From Plantago ovata (taxonomy: Eukaryota > Streptophyta > Magnoliopsida > Lamiales > Plantaginaceae), in the NCBI GenBank assembly GCA_028274465.1, contig CM051458.1:51387253-51451252 (forward strand): 64,000 nt of DNA, read 5' to 3'. Positions 8,441-20,744 of this stretch are shown here, in pieces; the first letter of the stretch is position 1; every line of letters begins with the position of its first letter. The notes under the pieces were generated by a model. The model was not told where the DNA came from. It saw nothing but the letters and a program-made list of their open reading frames with translations, and did no database searches. A program made the translations under genes and the position numbers.

Positions 8441-10908
8441 GCCTTTGCAATACATCAAACAAATGAAATAACCCAAGGCCAAAAATAATATGTTGAACAC
8501 ATTAATATTGTTTCTTTCCAAGATTGGCCCAAGAAAAACAATGTAGTATGAATGTATGACTCTGGCATTGAATTGTATTCTTATTGATATAATATCTTAT
8601 TTCTATTAATACACAATGAAAACTCGACAGAGGTGGTGGTAGATATAGTAAGCTTCATTTGCTAATGATCTCAAGAAATCAAACTACATAGTTAAAAACT
8701 AAAAAGGAAAAGAAATATATTCTTTTTTAAAAATTAAAATAACGGAGCTCTATTTTGATGCCACACATGAAAGCCTATTAATCAGTATTTAAGCTCAATT
8801 ATCTAGCTTTGATTATAATTTAAAAACAACCCCAATGGCAGTACCATATTGATCTCAGGATGAATCCCGTGATGTGTGGAGTGACAATCGAACTCTTCTT
8901 ACACCATGTTATAAAATAAGGTGAAGTTCTGTTTCATATCTTATTAATTAGCGAGAAGCAGCATACTGATGAAGCAAATAGCACAAAAGAATAGATATGT
9001 TATGAAATACAAATAGACCTTCGGAACATATTCAATAGTAGAGCATCCTTGTGAAACGGCTTTAATTCCATTACATTTAACTAAAGTGATTATGTGATTA
9101 AGAGTGAAGGAAGAACATCCTTATTAAATTTAACTCTTATGCAAGATGCATGAGAGTGAGATGAAGGGTGAAGGAGTAATAGGAGGCGTAAGTCATAAAT
9201 GGATGTCCCTAAGCGTGCGTAGGAAATTGTTAAAAGTATTTAATTTAAAAGACTTTAACGCAGATGAGAAACACTACAGTAGCTCTCATTCATGGAATTC
9301 TTGTAGGATGAGAAGAGTGATAGGAAGAGGCATGGAGCAGTACAATAACACATGATTATTATCTCTATAAGCCAATAAGTGTGTGTATAGAATATTGTGA
9401 AGTAGTAGTAACCTAAGTCACATGGAGCGATTGCGAGAGCGAAAGTGAGAGCCAGAATTCGTCAAAATAAAAAACACTTGGGAGCGAGCGCGAATTATAA
9501 TATATTTTTATAATATAATTCTTTATAAGCTAGTAACACACAATAAGAATACAGTTGAAAAAAATTTGTGATTTGTGAAATTCCATTTATATTAATTATC
9601 AAAAGTTTATATTATAAAAAAATCCAATACTGAAATTTGATTCCAATAAAAATGAAGGAAAATGAAAAGTGTGATCAACCTGAACGAAAATCTTGATGCT
9701 TCAATGGATCATTTCCAAATATGAGTAAAAAAAAAGAATGATGACAGTCTCTAAACAATTCAGACCATCTTCTTTCTCCATGAAATCACATTTTATTAGA
9801 ACTATCTCCATGAAATTAGGCGACTCTTTCCAACAGATTATTTGTATGAGATAAATTGATATGATCGATCTCTTGAGTCTTAATTATCAACATAGATTAG
9901 GATGTGTAGGTTTAGTTGATGAATCGGCAATTGATTGGAGAAAATAGTTCTTTCAGGCCGTATAAAAAGCGTGAGGTAGGGGGAGAAATTTTAGTTTTTT
10001 GTTTAATTATTATTACTATTATTATTTATTTAATGATATGGCAGAATGAGAGAGAGAGTCTTATGGATTGAGAGAGTGAGAGAGAGAGAGAGATTTGAGT
10101 TCAGTCTAATAATAGAAGGTGTGGAGCTGCCTTGGAATCATTTATTAGAATAAATCCAGGCTTGGAATAAATTAGTAGAAAGTTAAAAATCTATTAAAAT
10201 GACATGTAGGCTTGAATTAGGTTTAGATAGAATAAATGATTTTGATTGGCCATTGAATTGATGAGGTAGACATGGAGGACTCTCCTTTATATAATAATAT
10301 AGACTTCCTAAGTGGTAAAAATTACCAATTTTAAGGAATAATATTAAAGAATTGATTTGTATGAGTATTTAATTGTGAAAGGGTGATAAGTATGATAGAG
10401 AGTGAAAAAGTTGTTATAAAGAAGGAGAGAGAAATAATAAAAAATTAGTAAGTGGGTTGAAAAACTTTCCATTTTTGGGTTAGGAAGTTTGTAAGAAAAC
10501 GCCCAAAATAGAAACCTAGGAAGTTATTAATGAAATGGAGGAAGTACTAGGTAAGGACCTAAATACCATATGACTGTAACAAATGAAAACTTCGTAATCC
10601 ACTCATTAGCATCCACAGTTTTGGTGGTTGTTTATCATTAGTTCATTACTACGATGGATTTTAGTTTTACGGATTCTCTAAAATGTATTTTCTGCTTAAA
10701 TATTGGCAAAAATCAAAATATTTGTTAAACGATTAACAAATCCGATTACATAAAACTTGTATGAACCATCTAAAACAATAGGGTGTTCACATGCCTAAAA
10801 CCTTTTTAGTGCATTAATAATTAATTTATATACTATATTTAGAATATGTGGTTATTATAATTACTATTTATATTTATATTAAATCACTAAACGAGAATCT
10901 GATTTTAG
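8441..10908. other. AT-rich intergenic DNA
   Basis: About 2.5 kb without a supported gene. Short open frames (for example 9146-9355) show no recognised domain. Only the GA microsatellite near 10,046 and scattered AT-rich palindromes stand out. The end near 10,550 (AATGGAGGAAGTACTAG) looks like the tip of a diverged MITE, but its partner end was not found. Confidence 0.35.
10046..10093. repeat. Interrupted GA microsatellite
   Basis: GAGAGAGAG tracts broken by TCTTATGGATT and GTGAGA. Confidence 0.8.
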
Positions 10909-11350
10909 TGAATTGTTAAATATGTACTTAAAATATTATAGAGAACGAGTTTAAAAGGATTTGAGAGAAATTTATATAGAGAAACCGTCGTGAATACTCT
11001 AAAATACTATTCCACAATAATTTTAAGGAGTCATTTAAAATACGATTCCACAATAATTTTAAGGAGTAGTAGTATAAAATAAGTTAAAGTTAAACACTCC
11101 AAATCTTTAGATGTATCTGGCATCGAGCAAATGACTACTGTTGGTTCAAATTACTCATCATTATTCACACCTCCCAACTGATTAGATGAAAAGAATTACA
11201 GTATAATATTCAAGAAAACAGTTTCAGATCCTCTTTACGCCTCACGCAGGCAAACAAACCCCAAACCAAGAAGATAAGAAATAGACCTTTTGCCTGCAAT
11301 CGACTTTGTAGCGCCGACGCCAACGAAACGTGGCAGTGTTCGCCGAGGAA
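10909..11350. repeat. ~440-bp direct repeat, copy 2 (partner at 1114-1538)
   Basis: Same sequence and orientation as 1114-1538. It has an extra TTATAGAGAACGAGT near the left end and ends at CGCCGAGGAA. Beyond the shared end this copy continues GCACAAAATCTAAAG|GTAATTCG, a good exon/intron boundary, followed by a T-rich stretch. This makes copy 2 the more likely parental location, as a promoter and first (possibly untranslated) exon. Confidence 0.7.
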
Positions 11351-12104
11351 GCACAAAATCTAAAGGTAATTCGTTTAACCTTCTGTTTATTCCGGCTTTT
11401 TCTATTAGAAGCTCCTCCTAATGATCGTGTTCGCCACATGCACCGGATACATGTAGATTTGGGAAAATTATCTTACAAAAACCCTAATCCGCAGTGGATT
11501 GTCGTAATTTATCATTTGTTAATTTGGTGCAATAGTTAAGGTTTTTGTAATAGGGAGAGAAGTTTCATCACATAGCAATTACAGAGTTTGATCATTTTAA
11601 ATTTTCGGGTGGTTTTTATTTGGTTTTGATTGTTTGGTAACTTTAGATGATGATACTACTTTAAAATATCGGGTGGATTTTATTATGTCTCGAACTTGTG
11701 TCAATGGTGGTGCGATGTTTCTCTCGTGTGTATTGAAGTTGCTTTTTGGCCTTGTTGATTTGTCCTCCCTGCTTTGTTGATCAAGCTTTGGGTTTTAACT
11801 ATGTTGGAAGCTCATTTCCTTCTCTTTGGTCGATAATTAAAGCTAATGTCAGCTTGTTTGTTCAAAGTTTGTTTTTCTTAGCTTGTTCTTACCTTCTGTT
11901 TGGGTCCCGGTTCAAATGTTGTTTTGCTTGGCTTGTTTTTATGTCTACCCTCTTGTACTTTGATTTGTAGAGTTTGTCATCGGTCGATGCACATTTCTTG
12001 AAGAAATTATCAAATAGTAGTAGTGTACACGGTTTCCAATATTGCATATGTAAATTTGAAATTTGATTACATGCATTCTTAATTTGGTATACATGAGTAT
12101 GACA
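11351..12104 (+). other. Possible first intron and leader of an unidentified host gene
   Basis: Plus-strand sequence after a possible donor at 11,366 is T-rich (GTTTGTTTTTCTTAGCTTG and similar), typical of plant leader introns. A short segment (CCTCCTAATGATCGTGTTCG to CCTAATCCGCAG) reads like an exon, but no protein family is recognised. The gene cannot be followed downstream. Confidence 0.25.
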
Positions 12105-12307
12105 CCTAAAATGAAGCAAGTGACATGTCTATTGATATTTTTACACGAAGATCCACCAGCTACATGTTCAAATCTGAATTGTGATGTCTTAGATATTTAG
12201 GGTTAGAGTGTACATATGATATGACACTTAGAGATTGGAGTAAGTGACATGTTAATTGATATCTTTACACCAAGATCCACCAACTGCATGTTATAATTCT
12301 GAATTTG
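12105..12307. repeat. Two-unit direct repeat (~80 bp units)
   Basis: ATGACACCTAAA..AGTGACATGT..AAGATCCACCAGCTACATGTT..TCTGAATT recurs ~125 bp later as ATGACACTTAGA..AGTGACATGT..AAGATCCACCAACTGCATGTT..TCTGAATT. The copies differ at several sites. Confidence 0.65.
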
Positions 12308-12428
12308 TTAGGAAACTTGTAATTTTGATTAGCAATTAACCATGCTAAATTAAGAACAGTCCAGTAACTAGTACTCTTAAGGTCCATAGGAATTTAGAAT
12401 TTTAAGGACATTGTAAAAGAGGAACGTT

Positions 12429-13986
12429 TGCTGATGACTTAGATAGGTGTTAGATAAGTTATTTCTTTTGTGGATGACGTACTTTAATTTCTGTGAAGAA
12501 ATTAATTTATTGACACATTTGCGTATGATGTATTTTATTTTCTGAAAAGAAAATATCTTATTGATGCTTAGCTTTGATGTATCTTATTTTCTGAAAAGAA
12601 AATGACCTATTGAAGCATTTGCTGAAGATGTATTTTGTTTATTACAAACAAATTATTGAAGCAAATAAGAAACCGGTCAGAATCTTGAAGACTTTTGAAG
12701 ATCTGAAGACTTGAAGACTTGAAGACTTGAAGATTGCTGAAGACTGGTAAGGCACGTGTTGCTCAGAAAGTGAAATTTTCAGCAACAACATTGCATAAGT
12801 GAAAATCTGAAAGACAGAGTAGGTTGTGCTTGCTGAAACTGAGAATGAACACTTGCTGATGAACATATGTGACCTCTTGCTGAATGTACGTGATTTTGCG
12901 CTCCATTGTTACTGTTTGAATTCTATTCAAAAATGCATTTAATGCAAAGCTTACACACAAAGGACATGAAGACTAGAAGACAAACAAAGGTTGCTGCTGA
13001 AAGTACGAAAGCAAGATAGTGACATGTTAAGGAACAAAAGCCTTAGGATTTGAAATTCAAACGGCTCCTTACTTGCACTATAAATAGAGGTCATCTGGCA
13101 AAGAGTTGAAGTGTGTCAACAACGTGATCAAACTCTCACTTGTGCTTAAAATTCACAAACCTTCAAACACTCTTACTGCCATTGATCCGTTCCAAGACTT
13201 AAAGCTTGAAAAAGCTACTTGTGAAGAAGTAGAACAAACTCGGCTAAGAAATTAGTTAAGTGTTCTTTCTTTCGAACAAGAACAAGTCTTGACACCAGAA
13301 ACAATCAAACTTGTTTACTGCAAAGTATTCCAAGTTGTGTTTCTTAGATTACTTGTTGTAACTGAATAAGTTATAATTAAGTTATCTCACCCCAAAACTC
13401 TCTAACTGAAAATACACCCTTTCAGGCGTGATATTCAGGGGGAACTTAATCGAGCAAGCTTTTGCTGATTAAAAGTACCAAGTTTGGTGGAGAACAAGGT
13501 TGAGTTCTCTAGTTTAGGTTGGAGACAAAGCAAGTGTGCTTTGGTTTCTGTTGAATCGCTTTAGATAGGAGATTGTAAGGAACCTCAATCATATCTTAGT
13601 GGATTCAGTCCTAGAAAGGACAAAGTGGATTAGTTGGGAGATTACGCCACTCTCAGATACCACTCTAAAAGTGTTTGTGTGATTTACTTACTGCATTTAG
13701 CTTTCAACAAATTATATCTGTTTGTACACAGTCACTCACATCACTTGCTGAAACTCTTTACTTGCTGAAAAAGCACTTATCGTTTCAAAGACTTCCGCTC
13801 TCTGATTTTAAGTATCAGCAAACCAAGCTACTGTAAAGTAACTTACGCTTGCTGAGAAAGTTAAGTATCAGCAACCTCATTACTGTAAAGTAATAAGTAC
13901 TTGCTGAGAAAGTTTTAAACGACAAAAGTTTGAAAAGACTATTCACCCCCCCCGTCAAGACTTTCACTTTTATTAGTTTCATAACA
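12429..13986 (+). mobile_element. Probable solo LTR of the third copia family
   Basis: The right two-thirds match the reverse complement of 58,919-60,269, the 3' LTR of the copia element at the right edge. Shared features are repeated GCTGAAA/GCTGAGAAAGT motifs, the ACTTTGTCC..GGATTCAGTCC block, and the terminal GACTATTCA followed by a run of C (13,946 on). The suggested ends are TGCTGATG and TTTCATAACA. The left end is uncertain because a TTTGTTAGGAAACTTG match lies just outside, at 12,306. Internally, 12,440-12,650 holds about four ~60-bp units with a small hairpin (ATTTTCTGAAAAGAAAAT), and 12,690-12,740 repeats GAAGACTT. No matching 5-bp duplication was found, and no internal coding region lies next to it. 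Confidence 0.6.
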
Positions 13987-14052
13987 CTTTAGTTTCTTCA
14001 TTGAAATTATTTTGTTTCTTCATTTAAATATATTCCAATCCCGGACTGGAAA

Positions 14053-14168
14053 GCATGAGTTGGATTATAGAAGTATGATTTTTATCAAAAATGTAACAAT
14101 CAATAAACAATCAACAGGCATGACTTGGATTATATGATTTTTATCAAATACATAACAATCAACAAACA
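14053..14168. repeat. Two-unit tandem duplication in the 3' flank of the F-box gene
   Basis: GCATGAGTTGGATTATAGAA.. through AACAATCAACAG occurs twice (14,053-14,117 and 14,118-14,168). The second unit is shortened. Confidence 0.75.
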
Positions 14169-14255
14169 GATCTGTACTTGACTTTTTTATCGCATATTCC
14201 AGCCTTTCGATATCATTCTTTTACTGATAACACTTGCACCGACAACCTGATTGGG

Positions 14256-14505
14256 CTAGATAAGGCTATCCACAAACGACCACACCTGACTCACTTGCCA
14301 ATCAACAAATCCATCAAGAATTATGTTTTTTGTTGTTCTTTCTCTAATGTTGTACAAAACCAATCCTTCATCCTTGATTCCTATCACAAACTCATCCTCC
14401 CAATTGAGAACCGAGGGAATCATGTAGCGGATCGAGTACGAGACAGTAATCAATTTGGTCCAAGAATCTACCACACCATACTCTCTCATCATCCATATCT
14501 CAAAG
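14256..14505 (-). pseudogene. F-box gene, 3' (C-terminal) segment, cut off by the copia insertion
   Basis: The minus strand encodes the C-terminal half of an F-box associated (FBA) domain: IWMMREYGVVDSWTKL, then a beta-rich stretch with LVLYNIRERTTK, ending FVDSLI and TAG at 14,256. The motif W(V/M)M(R/K)EYGV..SWTKL is diagnostic of plant FBA-type F-box proteins, substrate-recognition subunits of SCF ubiquitin ligases. The segment ends abruptly at CAAAG (14,501-14,505), the target duplication of the copia element. The reading frame continues without loss at 24,622 on the far side of that element when one copy of the duplication is counted. Confidence 0.9.
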
Positions 14506-16583
14506 TGTAAGAAAATACGATCAGAGTTACCCCTAGGGTACGCAGCGGAATTTCAAAAATTTTCTTAACATACAGGTTAATTGATTATGTATATGTCGTA
14601 TATATTTAAACACGTCAATTAGAAGACTAACCTTACTTCCAAAGCAGCTTCCAAGTCTTCGTAATAATCCGGTGTATCTTCTCCTTCGTCGAAGTCGAAG
14701 ATATCTGCAATACTTTAATTATCTGCAAGACAATAAAAGTTAGTTTCCAGCTCCTAGAACCTCAACCTTGGTATCCACGGATGAACAGCCTATCGGAAAG
14801 AATGCTAGGATATTCTTTGTGTGACCAAGAAGACGGGGCGGCAATTCCTCCGGTAGGTGGCGCGCGCGTAGGCTTATAGAGGAGGGGAGAGTTTTTATTT
14901 TCTCTAAGAAAACTGGGTAGAATGACTGTAAAAGTCTATTCAAGTCTGTGTCAAAAACTCTCTAATAGTCTACTATATATAGTAGTCAATAGAAGCCTAA
15001 AGCATAAGCAATTAGACTTCGTAAAGGAATAAGAATCTAATTCTTATCGCACTAGGAAACCAATATCAAGTCTAGATTCATTCACAATCAAATTAAAACT
15101 CAATCAGGAAAATCTAACTTATCCCTTAGACTTCTAATAGATGAAGGAGTCGAACTCCTTCCCCTCATCAATCACTGCGCGCGCGCGCTCTCCCAGAGAC
15201 AATAGGTGGGTCCCGATTTTGGGACCCACTTATAGTTCTAAGGCAATTCAAACTCCAAGTAGATTTTGCCATGTGCATATGTTAATTCTAAATTAACATA
15301 TCCTTTTTAATCAAACCTCTATTATATTTCCAAAATATAATCTTTAATTGTATTTACATAAAATACAATTAATTAGCCAATTCAATTAATAATTCCAAAT
15401 CATTAATTAAGCCACTATATATTATAATTAATTCCAAATTAATTATAATCCATCAATCACAATTAATTCCAAATTAATTGCGATTCCATCTTCAAGGATA
15501 TTCTGATAGACTGAATCACCACATAGTGTGACCCGTAGGGCCTCATCGTATTAAGCAAGTCCTAGACTAGGCAACATGGAATTCCTAGACGGTTCCATTT
15601 GCAATATTAATACGTGAGGACGTTTGAGAGGTTTCTCAAAGCTAACCCTTTCGTTGCGAAGTCTGTTGCGCTCAACGCGGTGATGGTAACGTCCCTTCAT
15701 CTGACTTGCTCGAATGTATCTAGGATCGATGAAGTGTCTATCCCAATAATACATCCACGGGCGTCTTCAGTGAGTTGCATGGTGAATCCAATATCTATTA
15801 TGACCATCATAATAATATTGATACGCTGGCCAGCGGTTTTACCATCACAACTATGAACGACTATGAGCAGTGCTCTCCTGTGCTACACTTGAGAGATGAA
15901 TCCTTCACAGAATCACTTATCACCCCCATTTGTATGTAGCCATAATCCTGGATCGTGTCTTACTTATTCAGAGCTGACATCGACGGGTCCACCAAGGATA
16001 TGGGGCAACAAATGTGATGATAAAGTCCTGTAAGTACAAAGGACGAATGGCATCACTTCGACAACTCACCGGTTCCCATAGACACGTCGGTGTAGAGTAT
16101 ACATCGATAGGAGTGTCCGGTGGGTACTTCCATTGTTCGATAAAGCTTCTTCGAACAACTATGCACAGTTATGGGAACGTTCCTTGATTGTCCAACAATC
16201 CGTTCCGTGGCCGTGGGAGCGGCTCACACTTGCTCCAACAAGTATAACCTCCACACATACTAGTCTTGTCAGGTTCATTCAGACCCCCACATCCGAGATG
16301 AACCACGACTAGGGAGAGTTTGGGATAGATGATAACTCACATAGCTCCCACTAACTGTGTGATCGGTTATCTATCCGAGGGGACATGTTTAATATCAATA
16401 CAGACAGTAATAAAGATATAACATGCTGCAGCCTGGTGTAATATAAATTTGGAAGCGATACTCAATAGTAAAATGCAACAAACATATATTATATTACGTT
16501 GACCTGTGTAATAGTACATATATGTCCTCTATAAGGGCACCATGCCCTTAGTAAGGACTGTCTCTAGGACATATACACTATCA
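14506..16583 (-). repeat. 3' LTR of the copia element (2,078 bp)
   Basis: Near-identical to 22,535-24,622. In element sense it starts TGATAGTGTATATGTCC and ends TTTTCTTACA. A palindromic TATA region (CTACTATATATAGTAG, about 14,970-14,985) is present in all three LTR copies of this family and is the likely core promoter. Short open frames that recur in the LTR copies are not genes. Confidence 0.95.
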
Positions 16584-16594
16584 ATCTCCCACTT
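16584..16594 (-). other. Polypurine tract of the copia element
   Basis: Minus-strand AAGTGGGAGAT directly precedes the 3' LTR start (TGATAG). This purine run is the usual plus-strand primer form in plant copia elements. Confidence 0.9.
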
Positions 16595-16597
16595 GGA

Positions 16598-17477
16598 CTA
16601 GAGCCAGTCACATTTATGCCTCATGCCCAGATTAGCATAATGTCTTAAGTGGACTTCCACTGATAAGACCTTGGTGAAAGGATCTGCCACGTTGTCCGTG
16701 GTAGAGACACGTTCTATACTGACTTCTCCTCTATCAATAATCTCACGTATAACGTGATACTTTGTAAGTACATGTACGTTCTTGTTTGTAGATCTAGGCT
16801 CCTTAGCTTGAGCGACGACGCCCGTATTGTCCCAATAAATCGTTATTGGACTAGGAGCAGGAACAACCCTCAATTCCTTCAAGAACTCTGAAATCCAAAC
16901 AGCTTCTTACGAAGCTTCTGATCCAACAATGTACTCGGCTTCTGTGGATGAGTCAGCAATCGTGGCTTGCTTAGAACTTTTCCAACAGATAGCTCCTCCG
17001 TTCAATTTGAATACTTATCCTGTCTGTGACTCCAAGTCATCAGGATCTGATTCAAATCCAGCGTCGACATAACCAGACATCTTTAATTCTGGTTCTCCAC
17101 CAAACACCAAGAACATCTCTTTAGTCCGTCAAAGGTACTTAAGAATGTTCTTTACAGAAGTCCAGGTACTCCTGGATTCTGTTGGTGTCGACAAGTGACA
17201 CTAAGCGCATATGCCACATCGGGCCTTGTGCAATTCATTGCATACATTATAGACCCTACTCCCGCAGCATAGGGCACACGACTCATTGCTTTTCTTCTTC
17301 ATCAGTTTTAGGACTATCCTTAACTGATAAGACAATCCCATGCCTAGCTGGGAGAAAGCCTCTCTTTGAGTCGTCCATCTTATAACGCTTCAGTATTTTG
17401 TCGATGTAGGTGGACTGTGTCAATCCTAACATCCTCTTGGATCTATCTCTATAGATCTTGATCCCTAGGATGTTCAC
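16598..17477 (-). pseudogene. copia pol, C-terminal RT and RNase H region (broken)
   Basis: The segment begins with the RT/RNase H connection (LGIKIYRDRSKRMLGLTQ..YIDKILKRYKM) and ends with the RNase H tail (SPITIYWDNTGVVAQAKEP, then TTDNVADPFTK and a stop at 16,598). It is out of frame with the RT segment to its right, with the break just after LGE near 17,465. Further breaks exist between about 16,880 and 17,283. RNase H would remove RNA from the RNA-DNA hybrid during reverse transcription. This copy cannot make an intact protein. Confidence 0.85.
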
Positions 17478-18660
17478 CCAAGTCCTTCATTGAAAAGGCA
17501 CTTGATAACCAAACTTTAGTCTCTTCTAGCATAGAGACATTGTTTCCCATGGTCAAAATGTCATCAACATAGATGATCATGAAAACGACTCCCTTGTCGT
17601 TGTGCCTAGTGTAGACACAGCGATCTTCCTTGCTTCTGATGAAGTCAAACGATTTGACAGCTTCATCAAAGCGGATATTCCAGCTCCTAGACGCTTGCTT
17701 TAGCCTATAGATGGATCTTTGTAATTTGCATACAGCAGTCGGCCTGGTTTTACTAATAAAACCTTCCGGCTGTACTATATAGACCTCTTCCTCAAGATTT
17801 CCATTGAGGAAGGCAGTCTTTACATCCATCTGCCCGATCTCATAATCATAGTAGGCAGCTATCGCAAGTAGAATTCGAATGGACTTCAATTTTGCTACCG
17901 ATGAAAAGGTTTCATCGTAATCGATGCCATACCTTTGCGTGTAGCCTTTCGCCACAAGCCTAGCTTTGTGCGTTTGTACCTTGCCATCGGCATCTGTCTT
18001 TCGTTTAAAGACCCATTTGCACCCAATAGGTCTAACCTCTTGGGGCAAGTCTACCAAGTTCCAAACTTGGTTCAGGTACATGTCCATTTCCAATTCCATG
18101 GCCTCTTGCCATTTGTCTGAGTCAATATCAATTATTGCCTCTTTGTAGGTCTCGGGATCTTCCCGATCTGATAAGCCGACATCAAGTTCACTGATGTTTT
18201 CTATCATAAGGCTTTGCTTCTGAGGTCCTTTTAGGATCCTCTTCGACCTACGGAGCTCGACTGGTTCTGGTGCTTTTCTTTTCTGGCTTCGTGTAACACG
18301 AACATTATCAGTGGGCACTGATGCAGCTAGTCGCGCCACGCGACCCTGTTCCCTAGCGGGAGGCTGCTCTTGTGCAACTGGTTGCACAGTTTGATTGACA
18401 ACGGGTTCTATTGGTGTGGTTTCAACTGTTGATCTAATCACAGGACTCCCACTGACTATGACATGCCTAGCAAGTGTCATATCATTACCCTTGTCAGCTT
18501 CGAAAGCTCCCACTGAACTTGAGTCCAAATCAGAAGATTTAGAGAACTCATGTTCGCGCGTGTCAAAGTCTTGAATTTCTTCAAGTTCTATCATGTCATC
18601 TAACCTCTCTTCTTCGAGGTATTCTTCTTCTAAAAACTTAACGTTTCTAGATACTATCAC
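17449..18660 (-). pseudogene. copia reverse transcriptase segment
   Basis: Four hundred open codons. The N-terminal half is the acidic and basic linker after integrase (RVTRSQKRKAPEPVELRRSK). RT follows: WQEAMELEMDMYLNQVWNLV, GCKWVFKRKTDADGK, HKARLVAKGYTQ, QMDVKTAFLNG, YRLKQASRSW and the catalytic IIYVDDILTMG. The catalytic aspartates are intact. The frame is lost after MKDLGE. A stop at about 18,661-18,699 separates it from the integrase segment. Confidence 0.9.
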
Positions 18661-18699
18661 CTAGTGATCTTCAGCATGATAGAATTCATAGCATCTCGT

Positions 18700-19561
18700 C
18701 TAACGAGGATAGCCTATGAAATATACTTTGACACCCTTGGCATCTAACTTATCAGTGAGCATCAGTTTGACTATCGCAAGACAGCCCCAAGGTCTAAGAT
18801 AGCCCAGTGAGGGCTTCTTTCCCTTCCATAACTCATAAGGAGTTTTCTCCACTGATTTAGATGGTACACGGTTCAGAATGTAGATTGCAGTTTGTAGTGC
18901 ATATCCCCATAGATGTTTTGGAAGAGTCGAGAATCCAATCATTGATCTCACCATGTCTAACAGGGTTCGATTCCTTCTCTCAGACACACCATTCTCTTGT
19001 GATGTTCCAGGAGGGGTCCATTGCGATTGAATTCCATTTTCCTTCAAGTAGTCGATAAATTCTTCACTAAGGTATTCACCTCCTCGATCTGATCGAAGAG
19101 TGACTATCCTTAGGTTCAATTCATTCTCGACCTCATTCCCAAACTCCTTGAATTTCCAAAGGTCTCGGATTTATTCTTCATAAGATAAATATATCCATAC
19201 CTTGAGAAATCGTCAGTAAAGGTAACGAAGTAAGGATAAACCCCCCACGCGCATGGACTTTAAAAGGTCCACATACATCGGTATGTATGAGCTCTAAGCA
19301 GCGAGTAGCACGAACACCTTGTCCAACAAAAGGTTTGTTCGTCATCTTACCCTTAACACATGATTCACATGTACCATATGATTCAAAATCAAATGGTTCT
19401 AAGTAGTCCAACTTCCTTAGTCTTTGAATCCGTGTTTCATTGATATGGCCTAGCCAACAATGCCATAGATAAGATGGATTATTCTTCCTACTTGAAGACG
19501 GTTGTTTGTTATGTATATGAAATAAAGGTAGACTACTTTGCAAAATATATAAACCATTCAC
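18700..19561 (-). pseudogene. copia integrase segment (broken)
   Basis: Right to left on the minus strand: a pre-integrase zinc site (WHCWLGHINETRI..CESCVKGKM, an H-H-C-C pattern), the start of the catalytic core (ELIHTDVCGPF), then after a frame break near 19,150 the rest of the core with its [13 protein letters not shown] and [14 protein letters not shown] motifs, ending YFIGYPR at 18,700. Integrase inserts the cDNA into the genome. The internal break makes this copy non-functional. Confidence 0.9.
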
Positions 19562-19787
19562 TCAGCGAGCTTTTCCATAATACCGATCATTTTATGAAAA
19601 ATAACAAGTATTAGGAAAAACCCAAATTGTCCAACAATGGAATGGAAATAATATTTCTGACAATGGATGGAACAAAATAAACGTTATCAAGTTCTAAACA
19701 TTGTCCTGATGGTAAATCTATCTTGCAGCGTCCAACGCGTTTGGCTTCAACTGGATTGTTGTTCCCAACACGCAAGTTGATTTCACC

Positions 19788-20744
19788 TTACTTGACTAGC
19801 ATGTGTTCAATGGCCCCTTCCACATTATTATAAATGTGCGAGCCACAAGCTGTATCTAATACCCAACCATTGGAGTCAAAAGTAGTCATGTTCATTTCAA
19901 TAACAAACATACATGAGCTAGAAGCCGGCGGCTTCTTAGCTTGATCTGCCCTTAGTTTAGGACAATCATTCTTCCAATGCCCTTTCTGCTTACAGAAAAG
20001 ACATTCATCTGTGTGTACCGTTCCGCTTCTCTTGAACTTCCTTTTCTGGTTCAGACGCTTAGGCTTATCACTCGAAGTGTTAGCCTTGGCTCCCGACTTT
20101 CCCTTACCCTTAGCACCTTTGTTTCTCGGGTTTGGGTTAGACGGTTGCCCAACATACATGATCGACTTTTCCTTCTTAGGAAGAGTTTGATCATATGTCT
20201 TCAGCAGATTATGGAGTTCGAGCAGTGTTACGTCCTTCGCATTCATGGTGGTTAACGATGAATTGCGAATACGAACTCGGTAATGAGTGAAGGACAAAGA
20301 TCACCATGATCTTATTCTCATCTTGAGAACCTGTTCAGACATGTTCCCTCCTTCATTGAGCTTGCATCTGTGTATCTCTTTGATCAAATCAAATTCAACA
20401 CTTCTAGCTGTCGTCTTAAAGACCGACTCAAGATGCTTCAGCATCTCATGCGGCAACATGCTTTCATGTTGCCTCTGCAACTCATTGCTCATTGCCGCCA
20501 GCATAATACACTGCGCGGATCTAACATCATCATGATGCTTATCAGACCTTGCCTTGTTGGCTTGATTCCAAACCAGCAACTTGATCGGCAGTCTGATTCT
20601 CGGGACACACGGGATTAGCCTCGTCCAAGACGTACTCAATCCTTTGTACCTCAGCACCAAACATATATTCCTGATCCAATCTAGGAAGTTTGGTCCGGTC
20701 AAAATTTGCTTCTCTAAGACAGCACGGAGCGAGATTCTCGCCAT
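19788..20744 (-). pseudogene. copia gag and protease start (broken)
   Basis: The likely gag start is ATG 20,744 (MARISLRAVLEKQ; an upstream ATG at 20,789 only adds non-conserved residues). The capsid-like part (GPNFLDWIRN) shifts frame and returns: the conserved YVLDEANPV appears in a second frame at about 20,640. The 3' part has one zinc knuckle (CLFCKQKGHWKNDC) and a protease active-site motif WVLDTACGSH, where the usual third residue G of DTG is A. The frame ends at 19,788. Nucleocapsid and protease would package RNA and mature the polyprotein. Confidence 0.85.

Noticed and set aside
1114-11350. The 430-bp direct repeats as LTRs of a 10-kb element
   Set aside because: Ends are not TG..CA, no target duplication, primer site or polypurine tract, and no retroelement coding between them.
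11330-11539. 69-codon ORF starting MAVFAEEAQNLK
   Set aside because: Crosses a likely splice donor (AAAG|GTAATT) and has no recognised family; more likely leader plus intron.
15551-15856. Open frames of 67-80 codons that recur at 15,551/15,614, 23,644 and 52,275/52,407
   Set aside because: They recur only because they lie in the LTRs of one copia family; no conserved protein character beyond the DNA identity.
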